A DNA stretch of 64,000 nucleotides. Source: Pseudomonas nitroreducens. GTDB lineage: Bacteria; Pseudomonadota; Gammaproteobacteria; Pseudomonadales; Pseudomonadaceae. The notes beneath the pieces were generated by a model, which worked only from the letters and a program-made list of their open reading frames with translations, searched no databases and had not been told where the DNA came from. Positions 1-9,824 of the stretch are shown here, in pieces. The stretch covers positions 1-64,000 of the forward strand of contig NZ_JACHLI010000008.1 in assembly GCF_014204515.1 (NCBI RefSeq). Reading direction: 5' to 3'. Within the stretch, counting starts at the first letter, position 1. The number at the start of each line of letters is the position of its first letter. Made by a program: the position numbers and the translations under genes.

Positions 1-231
1 TGGGCTCCTACTCGTGCTCGAACACTGCGGACCTGCAGCTTGCCTTGCGCCGCTCTCACCTCCGATCGTATCGGGAAAGGCAGACACAAGCGGACCTTGT
101 CCGCGACATCCCCCGCCGCGAAGTCCACTGTTCGCCGGTATCCCCCGCCCATCTACAACAGCGCGCCATGGTCCTGATTGCGGACCTGGCCAGCGCCACG
201 TCGTAAGCACGTCCCTCCCCACAAAACCCAA
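1..231. other. non-coding flank, no gene recognised
   Basis: No reading frame here resembles a known protein. A 119-codon open frame crosses it on the plus strand, but its composition is arbitrary and it runs into the antisense of gdhB. I see no tRNA-like fold or clear promoter. It is probably the spacer beyond the gdhB terminator and before the next gene outside the window. Confidence 0.5.
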
Positions 232-262
232 GCCGAAAAAAAGCCCCGCACGAGGCGGGGCT
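232..262 (-). terminator. Rho-independent terminator of gdhB
   Basis: An 8-bp GC stem (agccccgc paired with gcggggct, loop acgag, 242-262) is followed, reading the minus strand, by a U-rich tract from the A-run at 235-242. It lies about 30 bases past the gdhB stop codon and is oriented to end that transcript. Confidence 0.85.
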
Positions 263-294
263 AGAGCATCAAAAGGTTTTCAGGGCGTTGAACG

Positions 295-3200
295 TCAGAT
301 CGCGCAGACGCCCTGCTGGTTGCTCTGCGCCAGGTCGAGCAGCTCGCGGTTGGCAACGGCGTACATGGCGTAGTCAGTGCTGGTGGAAGCGCGCAGGTCG
401 GTGAGCATGGCGCGCCAGCGGGCGACCATCGGGGCGTGCTGTTCCAGCCACAGCGCCACACGCGCGTCGATCTCCGCCGGGCCGTCCTGCATCTGCAGTA
501 CGGAGACGGTGATCGCCCTCTGCTGCCAATCCAGATCGTCGCGGAAGGCTTCGCGGGCCAGCGCCTGCCAGTTGTTCTCCACCGGCAGGGAGCTGATCTG
601 CTGCAGGTACCAGGTCAGTTCCAGCTCGCTGCCCAGGGCGAAGTAGGCGCGCGCCACGTCGGCCGGGTCCTGGCCGGTGACGTCCGCCGCTTCGACGATC
701 GGCAGCAGGGTGTAGAGGTGACTGGTACCGGCGACCATACGCGCCAGCAGCTCCGGCACGCCGGCATCGACGTAGGCCTGATAGCGCGCCTGCCACAGCT
801 CGCGGGTCGGGCCTTCGAGCAGTTCGTTGAGCTTCAGACCGAGGGCCGCGATACGCGGACCGAAGTGCGCGACGTCACGGGCGGCGTCCTGCTCGTTGCG
901 ACGGCTGCGCAGGAACCAGCGGGTCGCGCGGCGGCCCAGGCGCATCAGTTCGTCCATCAGGGTCAGCTGCACTTCCGCCGGCACCTGGTAGTCCAGCGCT
1001 TCGATCTGACGGAACCAGTGCGGCAGGTGGAAGACATCGCGCACGATCACGTAGGCACCCGCCACATTCGCCGGCGTCATGCCGGTGGATTCCTTCAGGC
1101 GCTGCACGAAGGTGATGCCCATGTGGTTGATCAGGTCGTTGGCGATCTGCGTGCTGACAATCTCGCGCTTCAGGCGGTGCCGGCGCATGGCCGGGGCGAA
1201 GGTTTCGACCAGGGTCTGCGGGAAGGCGGTCTCCATGTCGCGGGTCAGGTAGTCGTCGTCCGGGACCAGCGAGCCCAGCAGCTGTTCCTTCAGATCGATC
1301 TTGCTCCAGGAGATCAGCACGGAAAGCTCCGCGCGGGTCAGCCCCTGGCCGGCAGCGATACGCTCGGCCAGGCCCTCGTCGCTGGGCAGGAACTCCAGCG
1401 CGCGATCCAGCTTGCCGCGGCCTTCCAGGTCGCTCATCAGGCGCTTGTACTCGGCGATACGCTCGCGGGCGCGACGCTCGGCCAGGGACAGCGCCTGGGT
1501 CTGCTTGTAGTTGTTGCCCAGCACCAGGTCGGACACCTGGTCGGTCATTTCCGCGAGCAGCTTGTTGCGCTGCTTGCTGGTCATGTCGCCGGCGGTCACC
1601 ACCTCGTTGAGCAGGATCTTGATGTTCACCTCGTGGTCGGAGCAGTCCACACCACCGGCGTTGTCGATGAAGTCGGTGTTGCAGGCGCCGCCGTTGAGGC
1701 CGAACTCGACCCGCGCCAGCTGAGTCATGCCCAGGTTGCCGCCCTCGCCCACCACTTTCACCCGCAGGTCGCGGCCGTCCACGCGCAGGCCGTCGTTGGC
1801 CTTGTCGCCGACGTCGGCATGGGTTTCCTTGCTCGACTTCACGTAGGTGCCGATACCGCCGTTCCACAGCAGGTCCACCGGCGCCTTGAGCAGCGCGTGG
1901 ATCAGCTCGGTCGGGGTCAGGCGCTCGGCGTCGATGTCGAAGCGCGCGCGTACTTCCGGGGTCAGGGTGATGCTCTTCGCGCTGCGCAGGAAGATGCCGC
2001 CGCCGGCTGAGATCAGCGAGGCGTCGTAGTCGGCCCAGCTGGAGCGCGGCAGGTTGAACAGCCGCTGGCGCTCGGCGAAGCTCGCCGCCGGGTCCGGATT
2101 GGGGTCGAGGAAGATGTGCATATGGTTGAAGGCCGCGACCATCTGCAGCTTGTCCGACATCAGCAGGCCGTTGCCGAATACGTCGCCGGCCATGTCGCCG
2201 ATGCCGATGACGGTGATGCTGTCCTGCTGCACGTTGATGCCGCGCTCACGGAAGTGGCGCTGCACCGAGACCCAGCCGCCACGGGCGGTGATCCCCATGC
2301 CCTTGTGGTCGTAGCCGGCGGAGCCGCCGGAGGCGAAGGCGTCGCCGAGCCAGAAGTTGTAGTCGGCGGAGAGCCCGTTGGCGATGTCGGAGAAGGTCGC
2401 GGTGCCCTTGTCCGCGGCCACCACCAGGTAGGGATCGTCGGCGTCGTGGCGGACCACGTTGGCCGGCGGTACGACCTGGCCTTCCTTGAGGTTGTCGGTG
2501 ACGTCCAGCAGGCCGGAGATGAAGAGGCGGTAGCAGGCGATGGCCTCGGCCTGGATTTCATCGCGGCTGCCGCCGACCGGCAGGCGGCGCGGAATGAAGC
2601 CGCCCTTGGCGCCGGTCGGCACGATCACCGCATTCTTCACCTGCTGCGCCTTCACCAGGCCCAGCACTTCGGTGCGGTAGTCCTCTTCGCGATCCGACCA
2701 GCGCAGGCCGCCACGGGCCACGTCGCCGAAGCGCAGGTGCACGCCTTCCACCCGCGGGCAGTAGACGAAGATTTCGAACTTCGGCGTCGGCCGCGGAATT
2801 TCCGGGATGGCCTTGGGGTTGAACTTGAAGCTGAAGTAGCTCTTGTTCTGCCCGGCCGCGTCCGGCTGGTAGAAGTTGGTACGCAGGGTGGCCTTGATCA
2901 GGTCCAGATAGCGCCGCAGGATGCGGTCCTCGTTGAGCACCTGGACGTTGTCCAGCGCCGCGAGAATGGCCTGTTCGAGCTTCTGCTGCTTGTCTTCCAG
3001 GTCCTCGGCGGTGAGCTTGCGGGCCAGGTAGAAGCGCGTCTTGAACAGCCGCACCAGTTCGCGGGCGATGTCCACGTGGGCGTTCAGCGCGCTGGCGATG
3101 TAGCCCAGGTCGAAGCCCAGGCGGATCTGCTTGAGGTAGCGCGCGTAGGCGCGCAGCAGCGCCACGTCGCGCCACGGCAGACCGGCGGTCAGCACCAGGC

Positions 3201-5157
3201 GGTTGAAGGCGTCGTTCTCGGCATCGCCGTTGACGATGTGGACGAAGGCGTCCTGCAGGGTCTCGTTGAGCTCCTGGATGTTGACGTCCAGGCCCTCGGC
3301 GTAGGTGAAGGCGAAGTCGTGGATCCAGTATTCGCGGCCGTTGCTGTGGCGCAGGCGATAGGGGAACTCGCCGAGCACGCGCAGGCCGAGGTTCTCCAGG
3401 ATCGGCAGGACATCCGACAGCGCCAGCGGCGTGTCGGCGTGGTAGAGCTTGCAGTGCAGCTGCTGCTCACCCTGGGCCAGCGGCTGGTAGAAGCTCATCA
3501 CCAGCGGGCGGCTGTCGGAAAGGCTGGACAGGTGTTGCAGGTCGACCACCGCGAAATGCGCGGCGAAGCGCTCGCGGTAGCCGGCCGGGAAGCCTTTCGG
3601 GAAGTCTTCCAGCAGGGTGTTGCCCTGCCCTTCGCCGAAGTTCTCCAGCACCAGCGCGGCGTAGTCGTCCTGCCAGGAGCGGCAGGCCTGGATGGCTTCC
3701 TGCTCCAGCTGGGCGGTGTCGACGTCGATGCGGTTCTTCGGGTCGACGCGCAGGATGAACTGCACGCGGGCCAGGGTCGACTCGGAGAAGAAGGTCCAGA
3801 ATTCGCAGTCGCTGGCCTTCAGGCGCTCCATCAGCACCTGCTGGATCTTCATCCGCGTTTCGGTGGAATAGATGTCGCGCGGCACGTAGGCCAGGCAGTA
3901 GGCGAAGCGGCCGTACGGGTCCTTGCGCAGGAACAGACGGATCTTGTTGCGTTCCTGGATCTGCACGATGGACATGGCGGTGTTGTACAGCTCGTCCACC
4001 GGGGTCTGGAACAGGTCGTCGCGCGGCAGCACTTCGAGGATCTGCGCCAGTTCCTTGCCCAGGTGCGCCTTGCTGTCGAAGCCGGAGTTCTTCAGCACGG
4101 CGGCGACCTTGCCGCGGATGAAGGGGATGTCGAACACGCTCTCGGCGTAGACCGCCGAGGTGTACAGGCCGAGGAAGCGGAACTCGCGGACCACCTTGCC
4201 CTTGGCGTCGATCTCGCGGATCGACACGTAGTCCGGGTAGGCCGGGCGGTGCACGCGGCTGGGCTGCGAGGCCTTGGCGAAGGACAGCAGCACCGGCTCG
4301 CGCAGGTAGGCGACGGCGTAGTCCTCGATGTGCAGGTCGTCCTTGTTCAGGCCGGCGCGCAGCAGCTTGGTCAGGCCGAGGAAGGCTTTCTCGTCGTACA
4401 CCAGGTGGCCGCCATCGGCCTCCTCCTGCACGGTGAATTCTTCATAGCCAAGGAAGGTGAAGTTGTTGTCCAGCAGCCATTCGAGGAAGGCGCGCACCTC
4501 GGCGGTTTCTTCCGCACGGGCCTTGGCCTTGGATTTGCCCAGCCAGACCAGCAGTTCTTCGGCCTTGGTGCGCATCGCGGGGAAGTCGGCGACGGCCAGA
4601 CGGACCTCGCCGAGCACGTCCAGCAGAGCTTTTTCCAGGGTGCGCAGTTCGGCGGCCTGGGAGACGCGGTCGATCTCCAGGTACATCAGCGATTCCTGAT
4701 GCACGTCCTTGCCGGTGCTGTTCTTGGGCAGGATTTCCAGCAGTTCGCCCTTGGCGTTACGGCGCACGCTGAGCACGTTGGTCTGCAGGGTGTGGATGCT
4801 GTAGCCGCGGCGGTTCAGTTCCATGCGCACCGAGTCGACCAGGAACGGCTGGTCCGGGTGCAACACCTGCACGGCGGTGTGGGTGGACTGCCAGCCGTGT
4901 TTTTCGTAATCGGGGTTGTACACCGCCACTTCAGGCTGGGCGGGGTCGAAGCGTTCCAACAGGCGCCAGGAAGACAAGGTGCAGCCGACCAGGTCGGACA
5001 ACCTGCGCTGGGTCAATTCGTCGAGGGAGATGAAGCCGAAGAACTGCTCGGCGAACAGGGCCACTTGTGGCAGGCCCTTGTCGTCGACGTGCTGCGCCAG
5101 GGCCGCTTTCAGTTGTTGCTGGAAGTCGGCTTTGCTGGCTGCGGTGAAGAACGCCAT
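295..5157 (-). CDS. gdhB: NAD-specific glutamate dehydrogenase (large, 180-kDa class)
   Basis: Oxidative deamination of glutamate to 2-oxoglutarate and ammonium with NAD+, a catabolic enzyme for growth on amino acids such as arginine. The start at MAFFTAASKADF has GGAG nine bases upstream and gives 1620 residues, the usual size of the large GDH class. A further 16 codons upstream lack such a site. The catalytic region shows VPTGAKGGFIPR (substrate lysine region), GGLRWSDREEDYRTEVLGL and GIGDMAGDVFGNGLL in the middle third. The long N- and C-terminal extensions are typical of the family and thought to be regulatory. It stands alone, divergent from the next gene, with its own terminator. Confidence 0.97.
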   Translation of the reverse strand: MAFFTAASKADFQQQLKAALAQHVDDKGLPQVALFAEQFFGFISLDELTQRRLSDLVGCTLSSWRLLERFDPAQPEVAVYNPDYEKHGWQSTHTAVQVLHPDQPFLVDSVRMELNRRGYSIHTLQTNVLSVRRNAKGELLEILPKNSTGKDVHQESLMYLEIDRVSQAAELRTLEKALLDVLGEVRLAVADFPAMRTKAEELLVWLGKSKAKARAEETAEVRAFLEWLLDNNFTFLGYEEFTVQEEADGGHLVYDEKAFLGLTKLLRAGLNKDDLHIEDYAVAYLREPVLLSFAKASQPSRVHRPAYPDYVSIREIDAKGKVVREFRFLGLYTSAVYAESVFDIPFIRGKVAAVLKNSGFDSKAHLGKELAQILEVLPRDDLFQTPVDELYNTAMSIVQIQERNKIRLFLRKDPYGRFAYCLAYVPRDIYSTETRMKIQQVLMERLKASDCEFWTFFSESTLARVQFILRVDPKNRIDVDTAQLEQEAIQACRSWQDDYAALVLENFGEGQGNTLLEDFPKGFPAGYRERFAAHFAVVDLQHLSSLSDSRPLVMSFYQPLAQGEQQLHCKLYHADTPLALSDVLPILENLGLRVLGEFPYRLRHSNGREYWIHDFAFTYAEGLDVNIQELNETLQDAFVHIVNGDAENDAFNRLVLTAGLPWRDVALLRAYARYLKQIRLGFDLGYIASALNAHVDIARELVRLFKTRFYLARKLTAEDLEDKQQKLEQAILAALDNVQVLNEDRILRRYLDLIKATLRTNFYQPDAAGQNKSYFSFKFNPKAIPEIPRPTPKFEIFVYCPRVEGVHLRFGDVARGGLRWSDREEDYRTEVLGLVKAQQVKNAVIVPTGAKGGFIPRRLPVGGSRDEIQAEAIACYRLFISGLLDVTDNLKEGQVVPPANVVRHDADDPYLVVAADKGTATFSDIANGLSADYNFWLGDAFASGGSAGYDHKGMGITARGGWVSVQRHFRERGINVQQDSITVIGIGDMAGDVFGNGLLMSDKLQMVAAFNHMHIFLDPNPDPAASFAERQRLFNLPRSSWADYDASLISAGGGIFLRSAKSITLTPEVRARFDIDAERLTPTELIHALLKAPVDLLWNGGIGTYVKSSKETHADVGDKANDGLRVDGRDLRVKVVGEGGNLGMTQLARVEFGLNGGACNTDFIDNAGGVDCSDHEVNIKILLNEVVTAGDMTSKQRNKLLAEMTDQVSDLVLGNNYKQTQALSLAERRARERIAEYKRLMSDLEGRGKLDRALEFLPSDEGLAERIAAGQGLTRAELSVLISWSKIDLKEQLLGSLVPDDDYLTRDMETAFPQTLVETFAPAMRRHRLKREIVSTQIANDLINHMGITFVQRLKESTGMTPANVAGAYVIVRDVFHLPHWFRQIEALDYQVPAEVQLTLMDELMRLGRRATRWFLRSRRNEQDAARDVAHFGPRIAALGLKLNELLEGPTRELWQARYQAYVDAGVPELLARMVAGTSHLYTLLPIVEAADVTGQDPADVARAYFALGSELELTWYLQQISSLPVENNWQALAREAFRDDLDWQQRAITVSVLQMQDGPAEIDARVALWLEQHAPMVARWRAMLTDLRASTSTDYAMYAVANRELLDLAQSNQQGVCAI

Positions 5158-5405
5158 GTTGTTACTCCGCTGGACTCGTTTTGATGGATTGAGCGTAGAA
5201 CGCATATCGTCTTGTGTCGGGCCACAGGTATAGCCGGGCAGTGTGACCCACGATTGACAGCCCCGACCGGGCGGTCACTCATCCCAGCGAGCTTATCGGG
5301 AGTCGACCGGCGCTGGCTTACGGGGCTGCGACATATTCGTTCAACGGCATGCAGGCGCGGCGCCTACGGGGAGACGACAGAAATCGTCGTACGATCGTTC
5401 CGCAT

Positions 5406-5435
5406 CTGACTAAAGAAATGTCATAGCGCTATCAT
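5406..5435 (+). promoter_or_regulatory. candidate sigma-70 promoter for the DUF1353-like gene
   Basis: CTGACT at 5406-5411 and TATCAT at 5430-5435 are separated by 18 bases and lie 28 bases before the start codon. The -10 is good and the -35 is poor. The rest of the 305-base gap between the divergent starts (5158-5462) holds only a short imperfect palindrome near 5372-5390 and presumably the gdhB promoter, which I could not place. Confidence 0.35.
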
Positions 5436-5462
5436 GGCAACCCCTCGCCTGGAACGGACGCC

Positions 5463-6335
5463 ATGCAACGCCACCCGCCCCTGCACCGCCCGCTGCTGCG
5501 CCACCTGGACAACCTGCTGGTCACCCTGCTGGGCGTGGCGCTGCTGGTGCTGGCCTGGCTGTTCCTGGATGAGGCCGTGCGGCCGCTGCTGATCGGCGCG
5601 GTGCCGGTCTATCTGGGCGTCCTGCTGCCGCGCGTCGTCGGCCGGGGCGAGCGCCTGCGCCGTGTCGAAGCCGCACGGGAGCGCTCGGTGCGCGACTGGG
5701 GTTTCTGCAGCCGCGACCGCAACGGCCCGTGGATCAACTACATCGATTTCCCGCTGGTGCGCGAGGAGCCATTGTTCAACGGCCGCTTCTTCTATAGCGA
5801 GTGGCTGGTGGTGCACGACGGGCGCCTCATCATCAACCCCGGTCCGGCCAGCGTGGACCTCGCCGCCGGCACCGTCAGCTACGACTTCGGCTGCGCCCGC
5901 ACCTACGCCTGGGACGGCTGCTCACCGAAAGTGCCGTTCTTCTGGGTCGCCACCCTCGGCACGCCGGACTGGTGGGAGCACCTGGAAAGTGTTCAATGCC
6001 TGCGCCACGGCCGGCAGAAGGAGCGCGTGATGTTCTGGCCGGTGGCGCACCACGCCAGCCTGGTGCACGACGCGCTGTACCAGTTCCTCAACGTGGCGCC
6101 GGTAACCAAGGCCGAGGCGGACGAGCTGTTCCACCGCATGTTGCTGGAAGCCGGCATGCCGCGCCTGCTGGCCTGGGTCTATCGCTTCGCGGTGGTCCAT
6201 GGCGGCGCCCGCGACATGCGCCGGCAGCGCAACGGCAATACCGCCCTGCGCTGCCTGACCGCGCTGCCGGGTACCGCGACGCCTCAGGAACCACTAGCGC
6301 TGCACAAGGCTCGCAGCGCGGCGCTGCAAGAGTGA
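5463..6335 (+). CDS. DUF1353-like membrane-anchored protein
   Basis: 290 residues. Two adjacent hydrophobic stretches (about 17-36 and 40-60) form a membrane anchor, followed by a soluble domain. That domain carries DGCSPK near residue 155 and HHASLVHDALYQF near 200, which resemble the DUF1353 pattern in which a histidine-aspartate pair lies in a conserved helix. The family's biochemical role is unknown to me; some members occur in phages. Here the gene lies between gdhB and the moxR operon, 62 bases upstream of moxR, and may or may not be co-transcribed. The assignment to DUF1353 rests on motif recognition only. Confidence 0.7.
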   Translation: MQRHPPLHRPLLRHLDNLLVTLLGVALLVLAWLFLDEAVRPLLIGAVPVYLGVLLPRVVGRGERLRRVEAARERSVRDWGFCSRDRNGPWINYIDFPLVREEPLFNGRFFYSEWLVVHDGRLIINPGPASVDLAAGTVSYDFGCARTYAWDGCSPKVPFFWVATLGTPDWWEHLESVQCLRHGRQKERVMFWPVAHHASLVHDALYQFLNVAPVTKAEADELFHRMLLEAGMPRLLAWVYRFAVVHGGARDMRRQRNGNTALRCLTALPGTATPQEPLALHKARSAALQE

Positions 6336-6397
6336 CGGCCGATGCAGTAAAGTAGGCGGCCCGACAGCCCCACCCTTTCGTCCAGGAAATCCACGCG

Positions 6398-7357
<960 letters not shown>

Positions 7358-7358
7358 C

Positions 7359-8303
7359 ATGCACAGTGTCCTGGCGCCCGGCGTGGCGGTCTCCCTCGGC
7401 GAGCTGATCGAGATCCGTCACCGCCTGAACGAAGTCCAGCTGTTCTCCACGCCGTCGCGGCGCAGCCCGCTGATCGGCCTGCACCACTCGCGCCTGCGCG
7501 GCCGCGGCGTGGACTTCGACCAGGTGCGCGTGTACCAGGCCGGCGACGACGTGCGCACCATCGACTGGCGCGTCACCGCGCGCACCCAGGAGCCGCACAC
7601 CAAGATGTTCCATGAGGAGCGCGAACGCCCGGTGTTCGTCCTCGTCGAGCAGAGCTCGCGGCTGTTCTTCGGCTCCGGGCTGTGCTTCAAATCCGTGCTG
7701 GCCGCCCGTGCCGCCGCCTTCGTCGGCTGGGCCGCGCTGGCGCACAACGATCGCATCGGCGGCCTGGTGTTCACCGACAGCGAGTGCCACGAGATCAAGC
7801 CGCGGCGCAGCAAGCAGAGCCTGCTGCAGCTGTTCAACCTGATCGTGCGCGCCAACCACGCACTGCTCGCCGGCTCCAACCTTGGCCTGAGCGGCGACGG
7901 TTTCGGCATGGCCCTGCGCCGCGCTCGCGAGGTGCTGAGACCGGGCAGCCTGATCATGGTGATGTGCGACGAGCGCGCCCTGGGCGAGGTGGCCGAACAG
8001 CAGTTGTCGCTGCTGGCAAGGCACACCGACCTGGTGCTGCTGCCGGTGTCCGACCCGCTCGACCACGCCCTGCCCGCCGCCGGCCTGCTGCGCTTCGCCG
8101 AAGGCCAGGCACAGCTGGAGCTGGACACCCACATCGACGAGCAGCGCCTGGCCTACCGCGCCCTAGGCGAGGCCCGCCGCGAACGCTGGCAGCGTCTGGC
8201 CATGCGCCTGGGCGTGCCACTGTTGCCGCTGACCACCCAGGAAGAGCTGGTGGAGCAACTGCGCAACCTGCTGGAACAGCACCAGCCGGGATATGCCAAA
8301 TGA
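7359..8303 (+). CDS. DUF58 domain protein (VWA-like)
   Basis: 314 residues. The DUF58 signature YQAGDDVRTIDWRVTAR is at about residues 61-77, followed by a VWA-like fold beginning RPVFVLVEQSSRLFFG. The canonical metal-binding DxSxS is replaced by EQSSR, as is common in DUF58. No signal peptide or membrane span, so it is probably cytoplasmic and works with MoxR. The start codon is one base after the moxR stop, and its stop overlaps the next start (ATGA), indicating translational coupling. Confidence 0.9.
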   Translation: MHSVLAPGVAVSLGELIEIRHRLNEVQLFSTPSRRSPLIGLHHSRLRGRGVDFDQVRVYQAGDDVRTIDWRVTARTQEPHTKMFHEERERPVFVLVEQSSRLFFGSGLCFKSVLAARAAAFVGWAALAHNDRIGGLVFTDSECHEIKPRRSKQSLLQLFNLIVRANHALLAGSNLGLSGDGFGMALRRAREVLRPGSLIMVMCDERALGEVAEQQLSLLARHTDLVLLPVSDPLDHALPAAGLLRFAEGQAQLELDTHIDEQRLAYRALGEARRERWQRLAMRLGVPLLPLTTQEELVEQLRNLLEQHQPGYAK

Positions 8304-8797
8304 ATCCGCTGGACCAGCTGGAACCGCTGATCGAGCCCGCCGCCGTGGCCTGGTGGCCGCCAGCGCCGGGCTGGTGGCTGCTCGCCGCGCTGCTGCCGGT
8401 GCTGTTCTGGGCGCTGTGGCGCCAGCGCCGACGCTGGCTGCCCCGGCGCAAGGCCAAGGTCGTCGCCGAGGCGCCGCTGGACCCGCTGCGCGAAGCCGCG
8501 CTGGAAGAACTCAAGCGCCTGCCGCGTCCCTACGACCGCGCCCCTGCCGGCCCCTGGCTGCAGGCGCTCAATGGCCTGCTCAAGCGCCTGTCCCGCGCGC
8601 GTTGGCCGGATAGCCACAGCCATACCCTGAGCGGTCGCGCCTGGCTGGCCTTCCTCGACACCCGCTGCCCGGCCGCCGGCCTGACCCGCTGGATGATCCT
8701 GGTGGAAGGTGGCTACCGCGCCGAGTGCAAGCTGGACGACAAGGCCATCGATGGCCTCGCCGCCGCCGTGGAAACCTGGGTGCGCAAGCATGTTTGA
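8300..8797 (+). CDS. DUF4381 domain membrane protein
   Basis: 165 residues. A tryptophan- and proline-rich N-terminus precedes one transmembrane helix (about residues 26-42) and a basic stretch (RQRRRWLPRRK), so the bulk of the protein should be cytoplasmic. This matches DUF4381, a short family that almost always sits between DUF58 and BatA genes in gammaproteobacteria. Its function is unknown; position suggests a scaffold of the MoxR/Bat complex. The start overlaps the preceding stop by ATGA, and its own last bases overlap the next gene by eight. Confidence 0.85.
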   Translation: MNPLDQLEPLIEPAAVAWWPPAPGWWLLAALLPVLFWALWRQRRRWLPRRKAKVVAEAPLDPLREAALEELKRLPRPYDRAPAGPWLQALNGLLKRLSRARWPDSHSHTLSGRAWLAFLDTRCPAAGLTRWMILVEGGYRAECKLDDKAIDGLAAAVETWVRKHV

Positions 8798-9824
8798 GCT
8801 CGCCTGGCCCTGGATCTTCCTGCTCGCCCCGCTGCCCTGGGTGATGCGTTTCATCCTGCCGCCGGCCGACAACGGCGAGGCGGCGCTCAAGGTCAGCTTC
8901 CTCAAGGAACTCGAAGGCCTCGCCGGCCGCCGCGCCCGCGCGCGCCTGCCGGCCTGGCGCCAGCAGGCGCCCTTTGCCCTGCTCTGGCTCTGCCTGCTGC
9001 TGGCCGCCGCGCGCCCGCAGTGGGTCGGCGAGCCGCTGCCGATCCCCGCCACCGGCCGCGACCTGCTGCTGGCCGTGGATGTCTCCGGCTCAATGGATTA
9101 CACCGACATGACCTGGGACGGCGCCGAGATCAGCCGCCTGCACCTGGTGCAGAAGCTGTTCGGCGACTTCATCGAGGGCCGCCGCGGCGATCGCGTCGGG
9201 CTGATCCTGTTCGGCACCCGCGCCTACCTGCAGGCGCCGCTGACCTTCGACCGCCACACCGTGCGCGTCTGGCTCGACGAAGCGCTGATCGGCATCGCCG
9301 GCAAGGACACCGCCCTGGGCGACGCCATGGGCCTGGCAGTCAAGCGCCTGCGCCAGCGCCCGGCGCAGAGCCGCGTGCTGGTGCTGATCACCGACGGCGC
9401 CAACACCGCTGGCGAGATTTCCCCGCAGACCGCCGCGCGGCTGGCCGCAGAAGAACACGTCAAGGTCTACACCATCGGCATCGGCGCCGATCCCAAGCAG
9501 GGCGGCGTGGTCGGCCTGTTCGGCCTCAACCCGGGCCTGGACCTGGATGAACCGGCGCTCAAGGCCATCGCCGAGGCCACTGGCGGCGAGTACTTCCGCG
9601 CGCGCAACGGCGAAGAACTGCAGCGCATCTCCGAGAGCCTCGACCAGCTGGAGCCGGTGGAGCAGAAGCCGACCCAGGCGCGCCCGGCGATCGCCCTGTA
9701 CCGCTGGCCGCTGCTGCTGGCACTGCTGATCAGCGCGGCGCTGGTGGTGGCCACCCTGTGGCCGCCGGAAGAATGGCGCTGGCCGGCGCGGATGACACGC
9801 CTGCAGAAGGAGCGTCGGCCATGA
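8790..9824 (+). CDS. BatA-like von Willebrand A-domain protein
   Basis: 344 residues: an N-terminal hydrophobic segment (1-22), a second span at about 61-74, a VWA domain (about 90-290) with an intact metal-ion site DVSGS (D97, S99, S101) and a later ITDGANTAGE loop, then a C-terminal transmembrane helix (about 312-330). The topology fits BatA, a membrane-tethered VWA protein of the Bat operon, named from Bacteroides aerotolerance work; the role in Pseudomonas is less clear. Its start lies inside the last codons of the DUF4381 gene and its stop overlaps the next start (ATGA). Confidence 0.9.
   Translation: MFELAWPWIFLLAPLPWVMRFILPPADNGEAALKVSFLKELEGLAGRRARARLPAWRQQAPFALLWLCLLLAAARPQWVGEPLPIPATGRDLLLAVDVSGSMDYTDMTWDGAEISRLHLVQKLFGDFIEGRRGDRVGLILFGTRAYLQAPLTFDRHTVRVWLDEALIGIAGKDTALGDAMGLAVKRLRQRPAQSRVLVLITDGANTAGEISPQTAARLAAEEHVKVYTIGIGADPKQGGVVGLFGLNPGLDLDEPALKAIAEATGGEYFRARNGEELQRISESLDQLEPVEQKPTQARPAIALYRWPLLLALLISAALVVATLWPPEEWRWPARMTRLQKERRP

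Noticed and set aside
436..5184. Long plus-strand open frames opposite gdhB
   Set aside because: Rich in Val, Gln, His and Ala with no family likeness, a typical antisense effect of a high-GC gene.
5212..5409. 65-codon frame between gdhB and the DUF1353-like gene
   Set aside because: No ribosome site or likeness to any protein; its place matches a divergent promoter region.
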